The position numbers and the translations under genes were made by a program. The notes below the pieces were generated by a model that saw nothing but the letters and a program-made list of their open reading frames with translations, had not been told where the DNA came from and made no database searches. Shown here piece after piece: positions 26,270 through 36,300 of a stretch of 64,000 bases of DNA. The stretch spans positions 6,472,212-6,536,211 of the forward strand of contig NC_031478.1 in assembly GCF_000006565.2 (NCBI RefSeq), read 5' to 3'. Each line of letters opens with the position of its first letter. Within the stretch, counting starts at the first letter, position 1. This DNA comes from Toxoplasma gondii ME49 (taxonomy: Eukaryota; Apicomplexa; Conoidasida; Eucoccidiorida; Sarcocystidae).

Positions 26270-28187
26270 AAAAGAGGTTTCCAGACGTCCGTGGAGCGCG
26301 CGAAAAGATGCGCTGACGCGGGAGTGCAGTCCTCCCGTTCGGCCGGCTTTTTCTGCAGCCTCGCCTGCCGACTCCCTTCTTGTGCCGACGGCGGCATTCA
26401 CACGTTCGTAGTCAAAAGTTAACAATAAGCGGGTGCGGCCGCGTGCCGCGGAAGACCCGGTCCAGGCGATGCAGGCGGAAAGCGAGAAGTGCTCTCTGCT
26501 GAGGCGCAGGGTGTTTACCTCCATCGGGCGGCGCACATGTGCGTCGACGCAGACAAAAGCCAAGGGGAACCGGTTAGAAATCGGAAGTGGCGGAGACAAA
26601 AAGGAACCCGCAGCGTCGAAAGCGACTGCCATCCAGGCTGAGAAGAGGTAGTTTGAAGGGGAAAGAGAATTCGAGGGTGGAACAGACAGGGAGAGAGAAG
26701 CGCAAGTGGTGGGTTCTCTGGGCCCTGTCTGGGTGGTAAGCGTGCTGGCGTGGTGCGAGAGGAAACCTTCGTGACGGGGCAGCTGCGTTTCGTGCTTGTC
26801 TTTGTTTCTGTTGGAACTCGCCTGTTGCCCGGTTTCATCACGTCTGAGAGAAAACGTTTTGACTTGCGTAACTTGACACATCGGCATTTACCGCCTATTT
26901 CTACCGAGGGAGAACGCGAGCAAAAACAGACCGTAGATTCTAGCCGTGATTCTGTCGAGAAACATCTGCACATGTTCGTTCAAGGACGGCGACCGGTGGG
27001 CTTCAAAAATAGGCATTCCTAACTATCAAGTAGCTTCTTTGGAGAGAGACGAGTCGATGGAGCAAGGTATTCCTTTTTTATTGACTTTGGAAGGCAACTT
27101 CGGAGTTAACCAGTCTTTGTCATTCAGTGAGTTCTGCACACTCCGAGGCGTCAGCAAGGCCTCGCGGAAAAAGTTCAAATGGTACCGCACCGGGGTGCGT
27201 TGGACCGTCCAGGAGTTTCTGCGCGCATCTGGGAAATCATGGAAATATAGCTGCACCGTTATCTTCTGGAACGCTTCTTGACTGCATGTGAAGAGCCAGA
27301 GAAAAAAGACTACGTAATTGTCCTCCAAAAGCATTCTCATCTAAAATCGAAGGAGGCATGCCGCACATCATCGCTTTGTATCGGTGTTTCTGCTCTGCGC
27401 TATCCCCCTGCAGAGGGACACTGGAGCGCAGCAAGCAGTGCGGCTTCCGCGACTACCAACTACAAACAAGAATGCAATGTCGAAAATATCCACTGGCCCA
27501 CAGAGTCCGCGTCAGGGTGCTGTCTTGCACCAGCTGAAGCCACTTGAAGACTTCAGAGTCGCCCACGAACCTCGCACTTTCGAAACGCGCTCAACTGCCC
27601 TTTTTTTCAGAGTCGTACTCGCGTAAAAGGATCGGAGCCAGCATCATCGTCTCAGATGCAGAATCGCTTCCCGCACGACACCGCAGACTGTGCGTGCTCG
27701 TAGACATGTGAATATGCGTCTGTCTCTTAGTCATGTAAATATACATTGTCACAAACGTAGACCTACAAGAACGAAAGCGAGGTCGAACGTTCCATGTCGA
27801 AGAAACGCGAATAACACGTTCTCTCCAAATGAAAGAACTCCACTCCTGCAAGACACTTCCGCCCACCTTCGGAACCCCTGTGCGTGCAAGTCTACCGCGG
27901 GATACAAGGAATGGGATGAGTCTTCGTCTTCCAAGTGCCTCGGAAACTGAACGATCCATCAATATATATATATATATATATATCTACGTATATGTACAAA
28001 GGCATACGTTGATATATATATATATATATATACATATACACGTATATAAATGCATATACACATATGTAAATGCATATATATATATATATATATATATGTA
28101 TCTGCAGAAATATGCGTGTAAATGGATATCGATTGCGATGGTCGAGGCACTGGTCCAGCACATTTTTATGCTTTGTTCGCGGCCACT
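26270..28187. other. convergent spacer, MAM33 and minus-strand gene 3' ends
   Basis: About 1.9 kb holding two 3' UTRs. The right end carries a cluster of TA microsatellites (27961-28099). The 342-codon minus-strand frame across 25859-26887 is antisense to MAM33 exon 2 and is not accepted as a gene. Confidence 0.55.
27961..28099. repeat. compound TA/CATA microsatellite cluster
   Basis: Three (TA)n tracts at about 27961-27983, 28013-28031 and 28074-28097 are linked by TACA/CATA-rich spacers. The cluster lies just beyond the 3' end of the minus-strand gene. Confidence 0.9.
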
Positions 28188-30494
28188 TCACCACTGCAGG
28201 ATTGTGCGGCACTCGTCTTCAGTTAAGCCACACATTTCGTCTCGAGCCACATTCGTTTCTTGAGGGTCTTCATCGAAGTACTGCCGAAGGTAGGGCATGC
28301 CTCCGTAGATTTCTTCGACCAGCTGGTCGCATGTTTCCTTCGGCACCAAGCTGGCCCATCCGTCTGAGAAGAGAGGCCAGACACTCGCGTGTCTCTGCTC
28401 TTCTTTGGTCTTCAAGTGCTTCGCGCTCTTCGCCACAGCCCCTGGCGTCGCCTCGGGCTCCGTCCGTGTCTCCGGTGCGTCGTTGGGCTCTTCGGGCCCC
28501 CGTGTCTCCGCGGCCTCGAGGCGCGCGCGGGCCTCCTTCGGGGGCATCAGGCGCGCCGCCCACAGTTCGCTAACTGAGAAGAAGCGGAGGAAGGTATCAG
28601 GCGCCTGCGTTGTTGTTGGGAAGTTCGGCGACTGCGTAGTGTGTTTCGCACCCCAGCTGCTGGCGGCTTTGCCTGGTTCCATGCTTTGAGGCTTTGGCCT
28701 CTGCGCCTCAGCGTGAAACCGCCGGCGGCAGTTACAGTCGCGCCACTGGGGTCCGAGGCCCGCGTCCACATGCAGTTGAGGCTGCGCTTCTTCGTCAGGA
28801 CCTGGGGGAACAAGAGCCTGGGGTTGGAGAGGCTCGACATGTCGCAGAAAGTCCATTTTTGTGGGGGACGCGAGTAGAAAGAGAGCCTGGCGAGGCCAGA
28901 GAAGCGTGTCTTCACAGACTGCAAAGACGCTCTTCATCGGCGCGGGAGGGCCTTCCTCGCCGTCGTTCTCCGCGCCCCCAAGGCTCGCTGCGACAGACTC
29001 CAGATCGCTCTCAGAGCCCGCGTTGTCGCCCCCCTTGCCCGGACCCTTCGCTCTCTTCTTCTTCTTCGGCTCCGCCGCAGACGGCGGCGGGAGGACGTCC
29101 GGAAGCTTCAGCGCCTCGACGACCAGCCGAGGCAGAAAGGCTTGGAGCAACAGCCGCGTGGATTGGGCAGACAAACAGGGGAGACACCAAAGGGCAGAGA
29201 TCTGTCTCTCGTTGTTCGAATACACCTCCACCAAAGCCCCACAGACAATCACTCTCCGTACACGAGGCGTCGGAGACGTTTCTAGGCCTCCGGGCTTCTG
29301 CGTGTCTCCACTCCCGTTCGAATGGCCGCCTCCAGAGACAGAAGCGTCCCCGTGGTCCGCGGAAGGTCTGCCAGCTCTCGATCCTGCGGGGCTCTCTGCG
29401 GGCCTCTGGGGCTCCTGGCCCTGTGGCGGGGGAAGGTGGGGCTCCTCTGCGGGCGGGATGTATTTCTCAGAGAGCAAAAGAATCCAGCAGCCTGTGAAGC
29501 CATCCGCGAGAAGCGACTTTTGAAGCTCGTTGATCTTGTCTTCTCCACTCGCTTCAATCGACTCGGCTTCACCAACACTGCCCTTCCTTCTAATCCCCTC
29601 CCCCTCTGCTGTTCCCTCTGTTGCCTCCTCCAGGAGCTCCTCTGCTGTCTCCTCGCCGTGGGGAGCGCCGCCGTCGCCTTCTCGGGGGTTGTCGCATTCG
29701 GGGTCCTCAGATGTCCCTGTGGTGGTGACGGAGAGATTGACTTCATCAGTGCATGCGAGGCGACAGGCTCGGTATCCGCGTGGCTTCAAGAAACTCGGGA
29801 GACACCGGTTCCGTGGAGGTTGCAGCGGGCTGTTGTACTGTGTGCATGTGAACGAGAGGTTTTCCGCGACGCGGTCGTGGAGCATGACTCTCATGTTCAT
29901 CAGTTGCTCTTGTCTCAACTTGGAGGCCTCGTCCTCATCGCCCTTCTTCTTCCCCCTCGAGCTCTCCCCTTCCTCCTGAGACGCGGTCACCGGCCAGACT
30001 CGCAGGTATAGTCTGTGGCGCGCGTAGAACTCATCCGTCAGCGTTTCGAGAGCCTCCCGCTCCCGCTGTGCCCAGCTCGGGAGAGAGGGAGGAGTGGTGG
30101 CAGCGGAGCAGCGACTACCGACGGCCTTCTTCTCTTGCCGAGAAGACTCTTTCGGGGAAGCCGATCCGCTCTGCGAAGATCTGTCGGTCTTTCGCTTCTT
30201 GACTACTCGACTTGTCCCGCCCGCAGGCTGGAGCGCTTTGGCGGGAGGTCCGTGCTGGAAATTTCCGCTGAGAACTCTTGAGTCGCACTGGCTTGCTTCA
30301 CACGAGAGGCGAGAAGAAGGTGGAATCGGCTTACCTCCCACCGGTTCCCCGCCGGTCCAAGGCGAGCTTTCCTTCCCGTTCATGGGCGCGTTCTCCTCTA
30401 CGTCTCCAGGCCTAGAGGCCGTCCCGGGTGGCTCCGCAAACTTTTCGCCTTTCTGCTTCCTCGCCATCCTCGGAAGACCTTCTGGTTGCTCCAA
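28188..30494 (-). CDS. uncharacterised large protein, probably nuclear
   Basis: A single uninterrupted frame of 768 residues; Met1 (30494) and Met10 (30467) are alternative starts. The N-terminal 150 residues are polar and disordered with a basic VVKKRKTDR patch at about 97-105. A second basic patch, [13 protein letters not shown], lies in the middle, so nuclear location is likely. Ordered segments are [77 protein letters not shown] with [20 protein letters not shown], and a C-terminal [20 protein letters not shown] ... [20 protein letters not shown]. They are separated by long acidic or Pro/Glu-rich insertions, a common coccidian pattern. Coding is clear from composition and the length of the open frame. 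I do not recognise the family. A weak donor (TG|GTGAAG) overlaps the stop codon, so a short further exon cannot be excluded. Confidence 0.75.
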   Translation of the reverse strand: MEQPEGLPRMARKQKGEKFAEPPGTASRPGDVEENAPMNGKESSPWTGGEPVGGKPIPPSSRLSCEASQCDSRVLSGNFQHGPPAKALQPAGGTSRVVKKRKTDRSSQSGSASPKESSRQEKKAVGSRCSAATTPPSLPSWAQREREALETLTDEFYARHRLYLRVWPVTASQEEGESSRGKKKGDEDEASKLRQEQLMNMRVMLHDRVAENLSFTCTQYNSPLQPPRNRCLPSFLKPRGYRACRLACTDEVNLSVTTTGTSEDPECDNPREGDGGAPHGEETAEELLEEATEGTAEGEGIRRKGSVGEAESIEASGEDKINELQKSLLADGFTGCWILLLSEKYIPPAEEPHLPPPQGQEPQRPAESPAGSRAGRPSADHGDASVSGGGHSNGSGDTQKPGGLETSPTPRVRRVIVCGALVEVYSNNERQISALWCLPCLSAQSTRLLLQAFLPRLVVEALKLPDVLPPPSAAEPKKKKRAKGPGKGGDNAGSESDLESVAASLGGAENDGEEGPPAPMKSVFAVCEDTLLWPRQALFLLASPTKMDFLRHVEPLQPQALVPPGPDEEAQPQLHVDAGLGPQWRDCNCRRRFHAEAQRPKPQSMEPGKAASSWGAKHTTQSPNFPTTTQAPDTFLRFFSVSELWAARLMPPKEARARLEAAETRGPEEPNDAPETRTEPEATPGAVAKSAKHLKTKEEQRHASVWPLFSDGWASLVPKETCDQLVEEIYGGMPYLRQYFDEDPQETNVARDEMCGLTEDECRTILQW

Positions 30495-33400
30495 GGACGA
30501 GGGGATTGATCACACTTACATCTGACTATGCGTGTTCTTTGGTGAACACAGGCGTTGTATGATGAGAGTCCTTTTCGGTGTACGTCTAGAACAACGCTCC
30601 CGATGTGCAGTGGCTCTAGCGTCGAGCGATGTGGAACTCCCGCACTTCCAGCTCACCCAGAGGGAGTCAAGACCGCGGCGGGGTACAGCATTTGAACCGC
30701 GAATTAATTTAGAGAAGGCGGTTTCGACCGCCGGGGTCGCGCCGGGAAGTGCCTCTGTGTGAACGGGGAAACGAGGCGTTCAACGCGAAATTCTTCCCCT
30801 GGTGAGCTGAAACGGAGAGAAGGTGTGCGTGCCGACCGAGAAAGCAGCGAAAAACGGAGAGCGGGACAAAAGAGAGCACGTCTTTTCGGCGTTGGCAAGT
30901 TGCGCCCCAGCGTAAGCACACGCAGGAAAGCTCGTTTTCAAAGAGAGCGAAGTGTCGCGAGGCCAAGGGAGCAGCGAAAACGCCCTGCGACTCCCGTTAT
31001 TTTGTCCTTTTTGCCGCCACCACAACCGGGTTCGAGACAGAGATGAAAGGCGAGAGAAAACAGAGATTCTTGATTACACAACGACGTCGGTTCGACCCCC
31101 AACTGGCCTGCACAAGATCCTAGCACCTACGCAGGCCGACTCCTCCCGCGTGTCACTCTCTCGCTCAGGTCGAAAAGATGCAACGTTTTTGACAGTCCTT
31201 CGTCACTTTTGCGAGCTTGTTGCGCTTTTCTCGAACGCCCTGCAACGACGCAAGTCGTGAACAACGCCTCTCTTCTCAGAGACACTACAGAGTGCTAGGA
31301 AAGGCGAGAGAGTGCTTCCGCCCGCGAGCTACTAAGTAACGAAGCGCTGAGCTCCTTCGGGCTCCCGTACGATTTGTCCGCTGAAAAGTGCGACGTTCTT
31401 TGTTCTTCGGCGTGGCAAAGGCTCAAAAACGAGATTGTCCGGTGAAGCTGAGGAATCTCGACTCCTTACTCTCTTTATTTGCTGCAAGAACGTGCACCAA
31501 ACGCCTCAACGGGCAACGGCGGAGACCGGGGAGCGTTGTCTTGCACCTGCGCCGACTCGCGAAAGACAGGGTCGATGCCTCCTCTCGCTAGGTTTCGACG
31601 TCGTCACGAGAAAGAAAAGTGGCTGAAGATGTGAGGCTGAAACAGTGCGACTTGTGCATTTGTTCTGGAACGATTCGAGTGGGAGGGGTTTCCGGTGGCG
31701 ACACTCGAGCTCGAAACACACCTTGTCTTCTAGTGACCACGACGACGCCATTGCCACCCGCCCCGCTGCCACGCCAGTCTACCGTGTGCGGCTTGGTAGC
31801 CTGGCATGAACCTGTTTGTGAATACGATATTTTTCAGCAGTCCTCGCGGACTATCGGGAGTGCAAACGTCACCAAGCGCCACAACGCTTTACCGTGGACG
31901 GTGAAACGCTTTTCTCTGTTCTCGAAAGCGGCTTTGTCTGGATCTGGCGCCACGAGCCTCAAGTAGACGCTGGACGAGCCCCCCTGGTGGAACGGGGTAA
32001 CCTTTACAGCTTTTGCGCTAGTATGTACTCTACCTATCTTAACGGGTGAATCAGATCTGCTTCTATCAGATTTGCATGTCAACGCAGAATTCTATGACTC
32101 TTTGTGCGCTGACTAGGGTTCCAGCCCCTCGAACTCGTGTTTTGGCCACATCCGAGGCGTCCAGGTCAAAATCTGAGAGAGCCATCCTACCTTCGTAAAA
32201 GAGGCCATACGTTTCCACGCGCAAGTTTCCGCAGTTGTTTGGTCGCTCGCATGCTGTTGCACGGCCGCTCTCCTCGTGAAAATGATCTGCGCTGCTCGGA
32301 TCTGTGGCAAGCATGTGGAAGTGCCGGCTCAGTAAACAGAGTTAGACAACACGGTAGAACCGTTTGACTCTGTCCTGTTCAGACGGTTCAACTTCACTGC
32401 TTGTTTTGATGAAAAACGTAAAGCCGTCCTTTTTCGCAATGTTTACGCTGGGCTTTAGTCGCCCTTTGATCGCTCAGCTAAAAGCGTTGGTACGTGATGC
32501 CTTCTTTGTCTCACGCCTAAACAGGCAAGCAAGTGCCTTTGAACCTCGAAATCTAGATGTGATTTTCAAATGCACGCTGGCTGAACACACCACAAGCACT
32601 GTCGTTAAAGGAGGCAGAGTGAGTATTCCGTGTAAACAAGGAAATGACTCTACCAAAGAGGCTGAGCAAACGAAAGCTGTATTGTCTAAAAGGAACGGGA
32701 CCTTAGCGCGAAACTCTAATTACGAGGACTAACAAATACGTGCTGGGAAGCAGAGAATCGTTCCTTGTACGGTATGTACCTACTCGAGTCATCAGCCGCA
32801 CCGGCAGGCGAGGTGTCCACGATGTACCTCGCTTCGATGCGATAGTTCAGCTTTTTCCAAGTCAAGAAATAACTAAAACAAAAAGCAGCAGGACTTTTCT
32901 TTACTGATACATGTCTGGCATTGTACTGGAACCGGATAAGCTTGCGAGTCCATAGATCTTTTTGCTACGGTAGAGAGAAAATCATGTAGAATTGTATGTA
33001 AATGTAATCATATGTATATACATATATGTACATATATATGTATATATGTAGGTATATTCTGGCGTCCATGGCCTGCCACTGCGCTCGCCGTCACTAAGTA
33101 GGATCAGTACCATTGAAGGGTGGTATCACACAACTTACGGAAGTTTATAGCACTTCCCTTCCCCCGCAACCTACGATCTCAACCTCAGATGCCATGTGAT
33201 CTACATAGTGTGACGAGAAATCATACAGAACCTTCAACAAACAAGTATTTCTCGGATGAGTGTGGATTAGCATCAAACCTGCAAGTTTCAGGCTAAACAT
33301 TAAATAGACCTTATAACAGGAGTGCGAGTGCGGACGTCATCGCGCCAAGCGTGAAAACAAAGAGAGGATGGAGGGGTTGAAACCCCTCAGAGAGATTTTG

Positions 33401-34613
33401 AAAGGCAACACAGCAAAAGAATAGAAGACAAAGCGACGTTTGCGCTCTTGTTCATGAAACGCTTGTCCCCGAATTGATTGACTAAGAGAAGGGTCACGCT
33501 TTTCGCCATGTTCGTAATGCCGGCTTTGTGCAGCGGATAGAGTAACTTCGTAGTACCAATTTCTTCTATTGGTGGTTTGGAAGTAGTTTCCCGAGAACTA
33601 AGGCGATCTCTACTGTGCTAGTACCATTAGTGAACTCTCTTTGTCTGGTCGTCAGGACGCAGCGGGCGGAGCAGATGCAAGTAACTAATCGTCTTCGTGC
33701 GATATGATTCCACTTGTACATTTGCTGCGATCGTCAATCACGCTGCTGTTGCATCTCTGCCACGCAGACAACCTGAGAACTCTGGTAAACACTTAGCACT
33801 TTCGTCTAGAAAAGGAAGGCGCACGGACGTCGGTGAGGGCGCCTGTCGACTCCGGTTCTCCCGCGGTTAGCCACGCTCTTCGTTCTAGCGAGAAAGTGTG
33901 ACCGCCACACTTGCAGCACGGAAACGTTTCTTGAGTTCCTGTCACCTACCCACCAATGAAAACTTGGCGATCTTTTGTTAAAGAAACATGGTGAAAACGC
34001 ATTATGGTGGACGCCTTTGTCTTTTGAGCAAGAAGGAAACTTGGACTAGCGAGCGAACCCCGAAACCCCCGCGAGTCACCCACTTTTCTCAACAAAAAGA
34101 ACGCGTGAAAACTCTGCTCAAGCTAGCGTCGAGTGCAGAGCTCCGTTGTCTTGTTTCGCCATCTTCTCCCATGCGTTTTCCTTTTCGTTAGACTTTTTAG
34201 CAGCCCTCCTCGGGGCAGACAAGCGCCACATCCCCCGGTGTGCCTTTTATGCGGTTCCGTGTCGCGGTTTCCTGCGAGAAGTTTGAATCCCCGAAAGACA
34301 CGGTTTTTCGGCTTTTTCCACCCGTTGTTTTCGCGTTTCCTTCGCAAGACATCCACCTCTTTTCTGAGTTTTCCCCCCGTAGATGCGTTTTCTCTGGAGC
34401 CGCCGTTCCGCTACCTCCACTGCATGAACCTGGAGGTTTTCGCTCCCGCCAGTTCCGGCTGTTCTGTCTTGCGTTTCCGACGCGTTTTTCTCAACGTGCA
34501 TTTCCCGTTCTTTGTCTGAAGACCTCTTACTACACTTCCTGAACATTTCCTTCACCCTCATAGCCTTGACTTGCGAGGTTTTCAAGCACTTTGCCCCTTT
34601 CCCTGCACGCACA
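30495..34613. other. divergent intergenic region, 4.1 kb
   Basis: The longest head-to-head spacer in the window. It lies between the unknown nuclear-type protein and the PRA1 gene. No open frame of 60 codons exists in 32733-33987, and none of the frames elsewhere shows a motif. A small TATG/TACA-rich patch lies at 33000-33060. From about 34130 the plus strand is pyrimidine-rich, like a 5' UTR. No tRNA or other RNA gene could be supported. Confidence 0.55.
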
Positions 34614-36300
34614 ATGCTGGATCCGACTGACAGCATGGACGACTTCTACAACGACACGTCGACGCCAGGCGTCCCACCTCCGCCAGCTCGACCAAGTCTT
34701 CTCCCCGCTACCTCGGCTTCTGTCGGCGCTCTTTCACCTGCAGCTCCGGCCCTCTCCGGGTCTTCAGGTAAAGGCGAATCAAACCCAGTTTCTGTCACTG
34801 CCACGCAGTACGGCAACCCGCGGTTGGACAGCGAAGGGAGACGGGAGGCGAACTCGCATTTTCGCGCCGAAAACTCCCTCCCCGTCGGTCCAAACACTCC
34901 CGGCCCTCTTCCCGTTGGCGGAATTTCCGGGAATGGCTCCCAAAATAGAACGATGGACTCGAGGACCATTCGAGCTGGATTCGGAAATCAGGAGGCGAGG
35001 CGCCCGAAACTCGAAGGTGTTCTCGGAGGAACGCTCGATGGCTCTGGAAACTCCCTCGGGGGCCAGAAGCTCCGTGGACAGTTCGCTGTTTCTCAGGTGA
35101 GCAGCACGCGGATTTTCAGCCGTTGTGCCTCGAAGGGAGGAACATGCCAAGTCTAGTCGAGCAGACGGTGCGCTAAGAGATGGCGAGCGACGCGCGCATA
35201 TGTGGTTGCCCGAAAGAAGGGGAGAGAAAGCCACGGGTTTTGATGAGATGTGACCAAGAGAGACTGCAACGCGGAAAATCTGAACAGGTTACGAACAAAA
35301 GTGGCTGGAGGCTATGATGGGTGCTGTGTACGTACCGGAGTGACCGGTTGCGCTGGCGAGTAAACAGCGCCATCAAAGGGAAACTGCCTTTAGACCGAGT
35401 CTGTGCACGGCGTTTTTCTTTTCTGTTCCACATTCACGTAAAGAACCGTCCTTTATGTGCAATTTTGAGACTATGAGTCTCGGTGCTCGTCCCTGGATGC
35501 ACTGTCGAGCTTCGAACCCCTGGGGAGAAAACGCAGGCGTCACGGAAGTCAGGCTTTACGGTTTTGAGCGCTTGCATCTGTCCACCCGATCCTGATAGAA
35601 TCCTGCAGAAACGGTGAAACAGTGGAACTCGAGCATCCCGCTGCCTCGAGCGCCCCAGTGCGGTGTGTTCAGCGTCGCTGCCTTTTTTTTCGCCGTCTCG
35701 CACTTCCTGCAAAGCGTTTTCCCTGTTTAGGGTTTAGGGCATAAATCCTGTCGTTTTCCTCTTTCTTTCCAGCATCTTCACGGCGTCTGTTCCCTGTGTA
35801 ATCTGTTTCTTCAGCTCCACGGAGTGTTCCTCTCTCTGCAGCGCGCGTTGCTGTCCAAGGCAGTTTCGTGGAGAGACTTCTTGCATTTACCTTCACTGCA
35901 GAAGCCGCAGACAGGAGCGGTGGCGGTTGACCGAATTGAAAGGAATCTGCGTTACTTCCACATGAACTACGTCATCATTTGTTCAGCGCTGACACTCGTC
36001 GCAGCTCTTCTGAATCCGGTTGTTCTGCTCGTCTGCGGACTCTGTGCCGGGGCCTCCTTCCTCGCTGGGCTAAAGGGCGACACTCTGCAGCTTGGGGACA
36101 CAGTTGTTCCTGTGAAGACGTTTCGCGTACTTTGTCTCCTTGTCGGAGGCTTGGTCGTGCTCCTGGTCGCGGGGAACGTGGTCGTCAGTCTCTTGATAGG
36201 GTGTGCTGTCTTGGTGCTGCTTCACGCGAGTCTGCATGTCGGCGTTTCCTACGAGCAAATCGCGCAAAGAGCTGCAGGAGACGCAGAATTCGACGTTTGA
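34614..36300 (+). CDS. PRA1 family protein (prenylated Rab acceptor)
   Basis: Exon 1 is 34614-35096, ending TCTCAG|GTGAGC in phase 0. Exon 2 runs from 35815 (acceptor TTTCTTCAG) to 36300; 322 residues. The N-terminal half is a low-complexity Ser/Pro/Gly region, longer than in typical PRA1 proteins (about 150-220 residues in total). The family domain starts at SWRDFLHLP, followed by the hallmark RIERNLRYFHMNYVII at about 200-215. Two double-length hydrophobic hairpins lie at about 214-246 and 264-303, with a short loop containing KGDTLQLGDTVVPVKTF, as expected for PRA1/Yip3 proteins. These bind prenylated Rabs in ER/Golgi membranes and help deliver or release them. Two other in-frame acceptors (35773 and 35842) make the exon 2 start uncertain by 14 or 9 codons. 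Confidence 0.85.
35726..35739. repeat. two TTTAGGG telomere-type units
   Basis: Two perfect tandem copies of the heptamer used at apicomplexan telomeres lie in the PRA1 intron. Two units are too few to call a telomeric tract. Confidence 0.6.

Noticed and set aside
25859..26887. 342-codon minus-strand open frame
   Set aside because: It lies antisense to the well-supported MAM33 exon 2 and its translation shows no family pattern; GC-rich coding DNA often leaves the opposite strand open.
31087..31110. GGTTCGACCCCC, like a tRNA B box
   Set aside because: No matching A box, T-stem pairing or acceptor stem around it.
33522..33600. tRNA-like start GCCGGCTTTGTGCAGCGGATAGAG
   Set aside because: The D-arm region looks tRNA-like, but there is no anticodon stem, no GGTTCGA T-loop and no closing acceptor stem.
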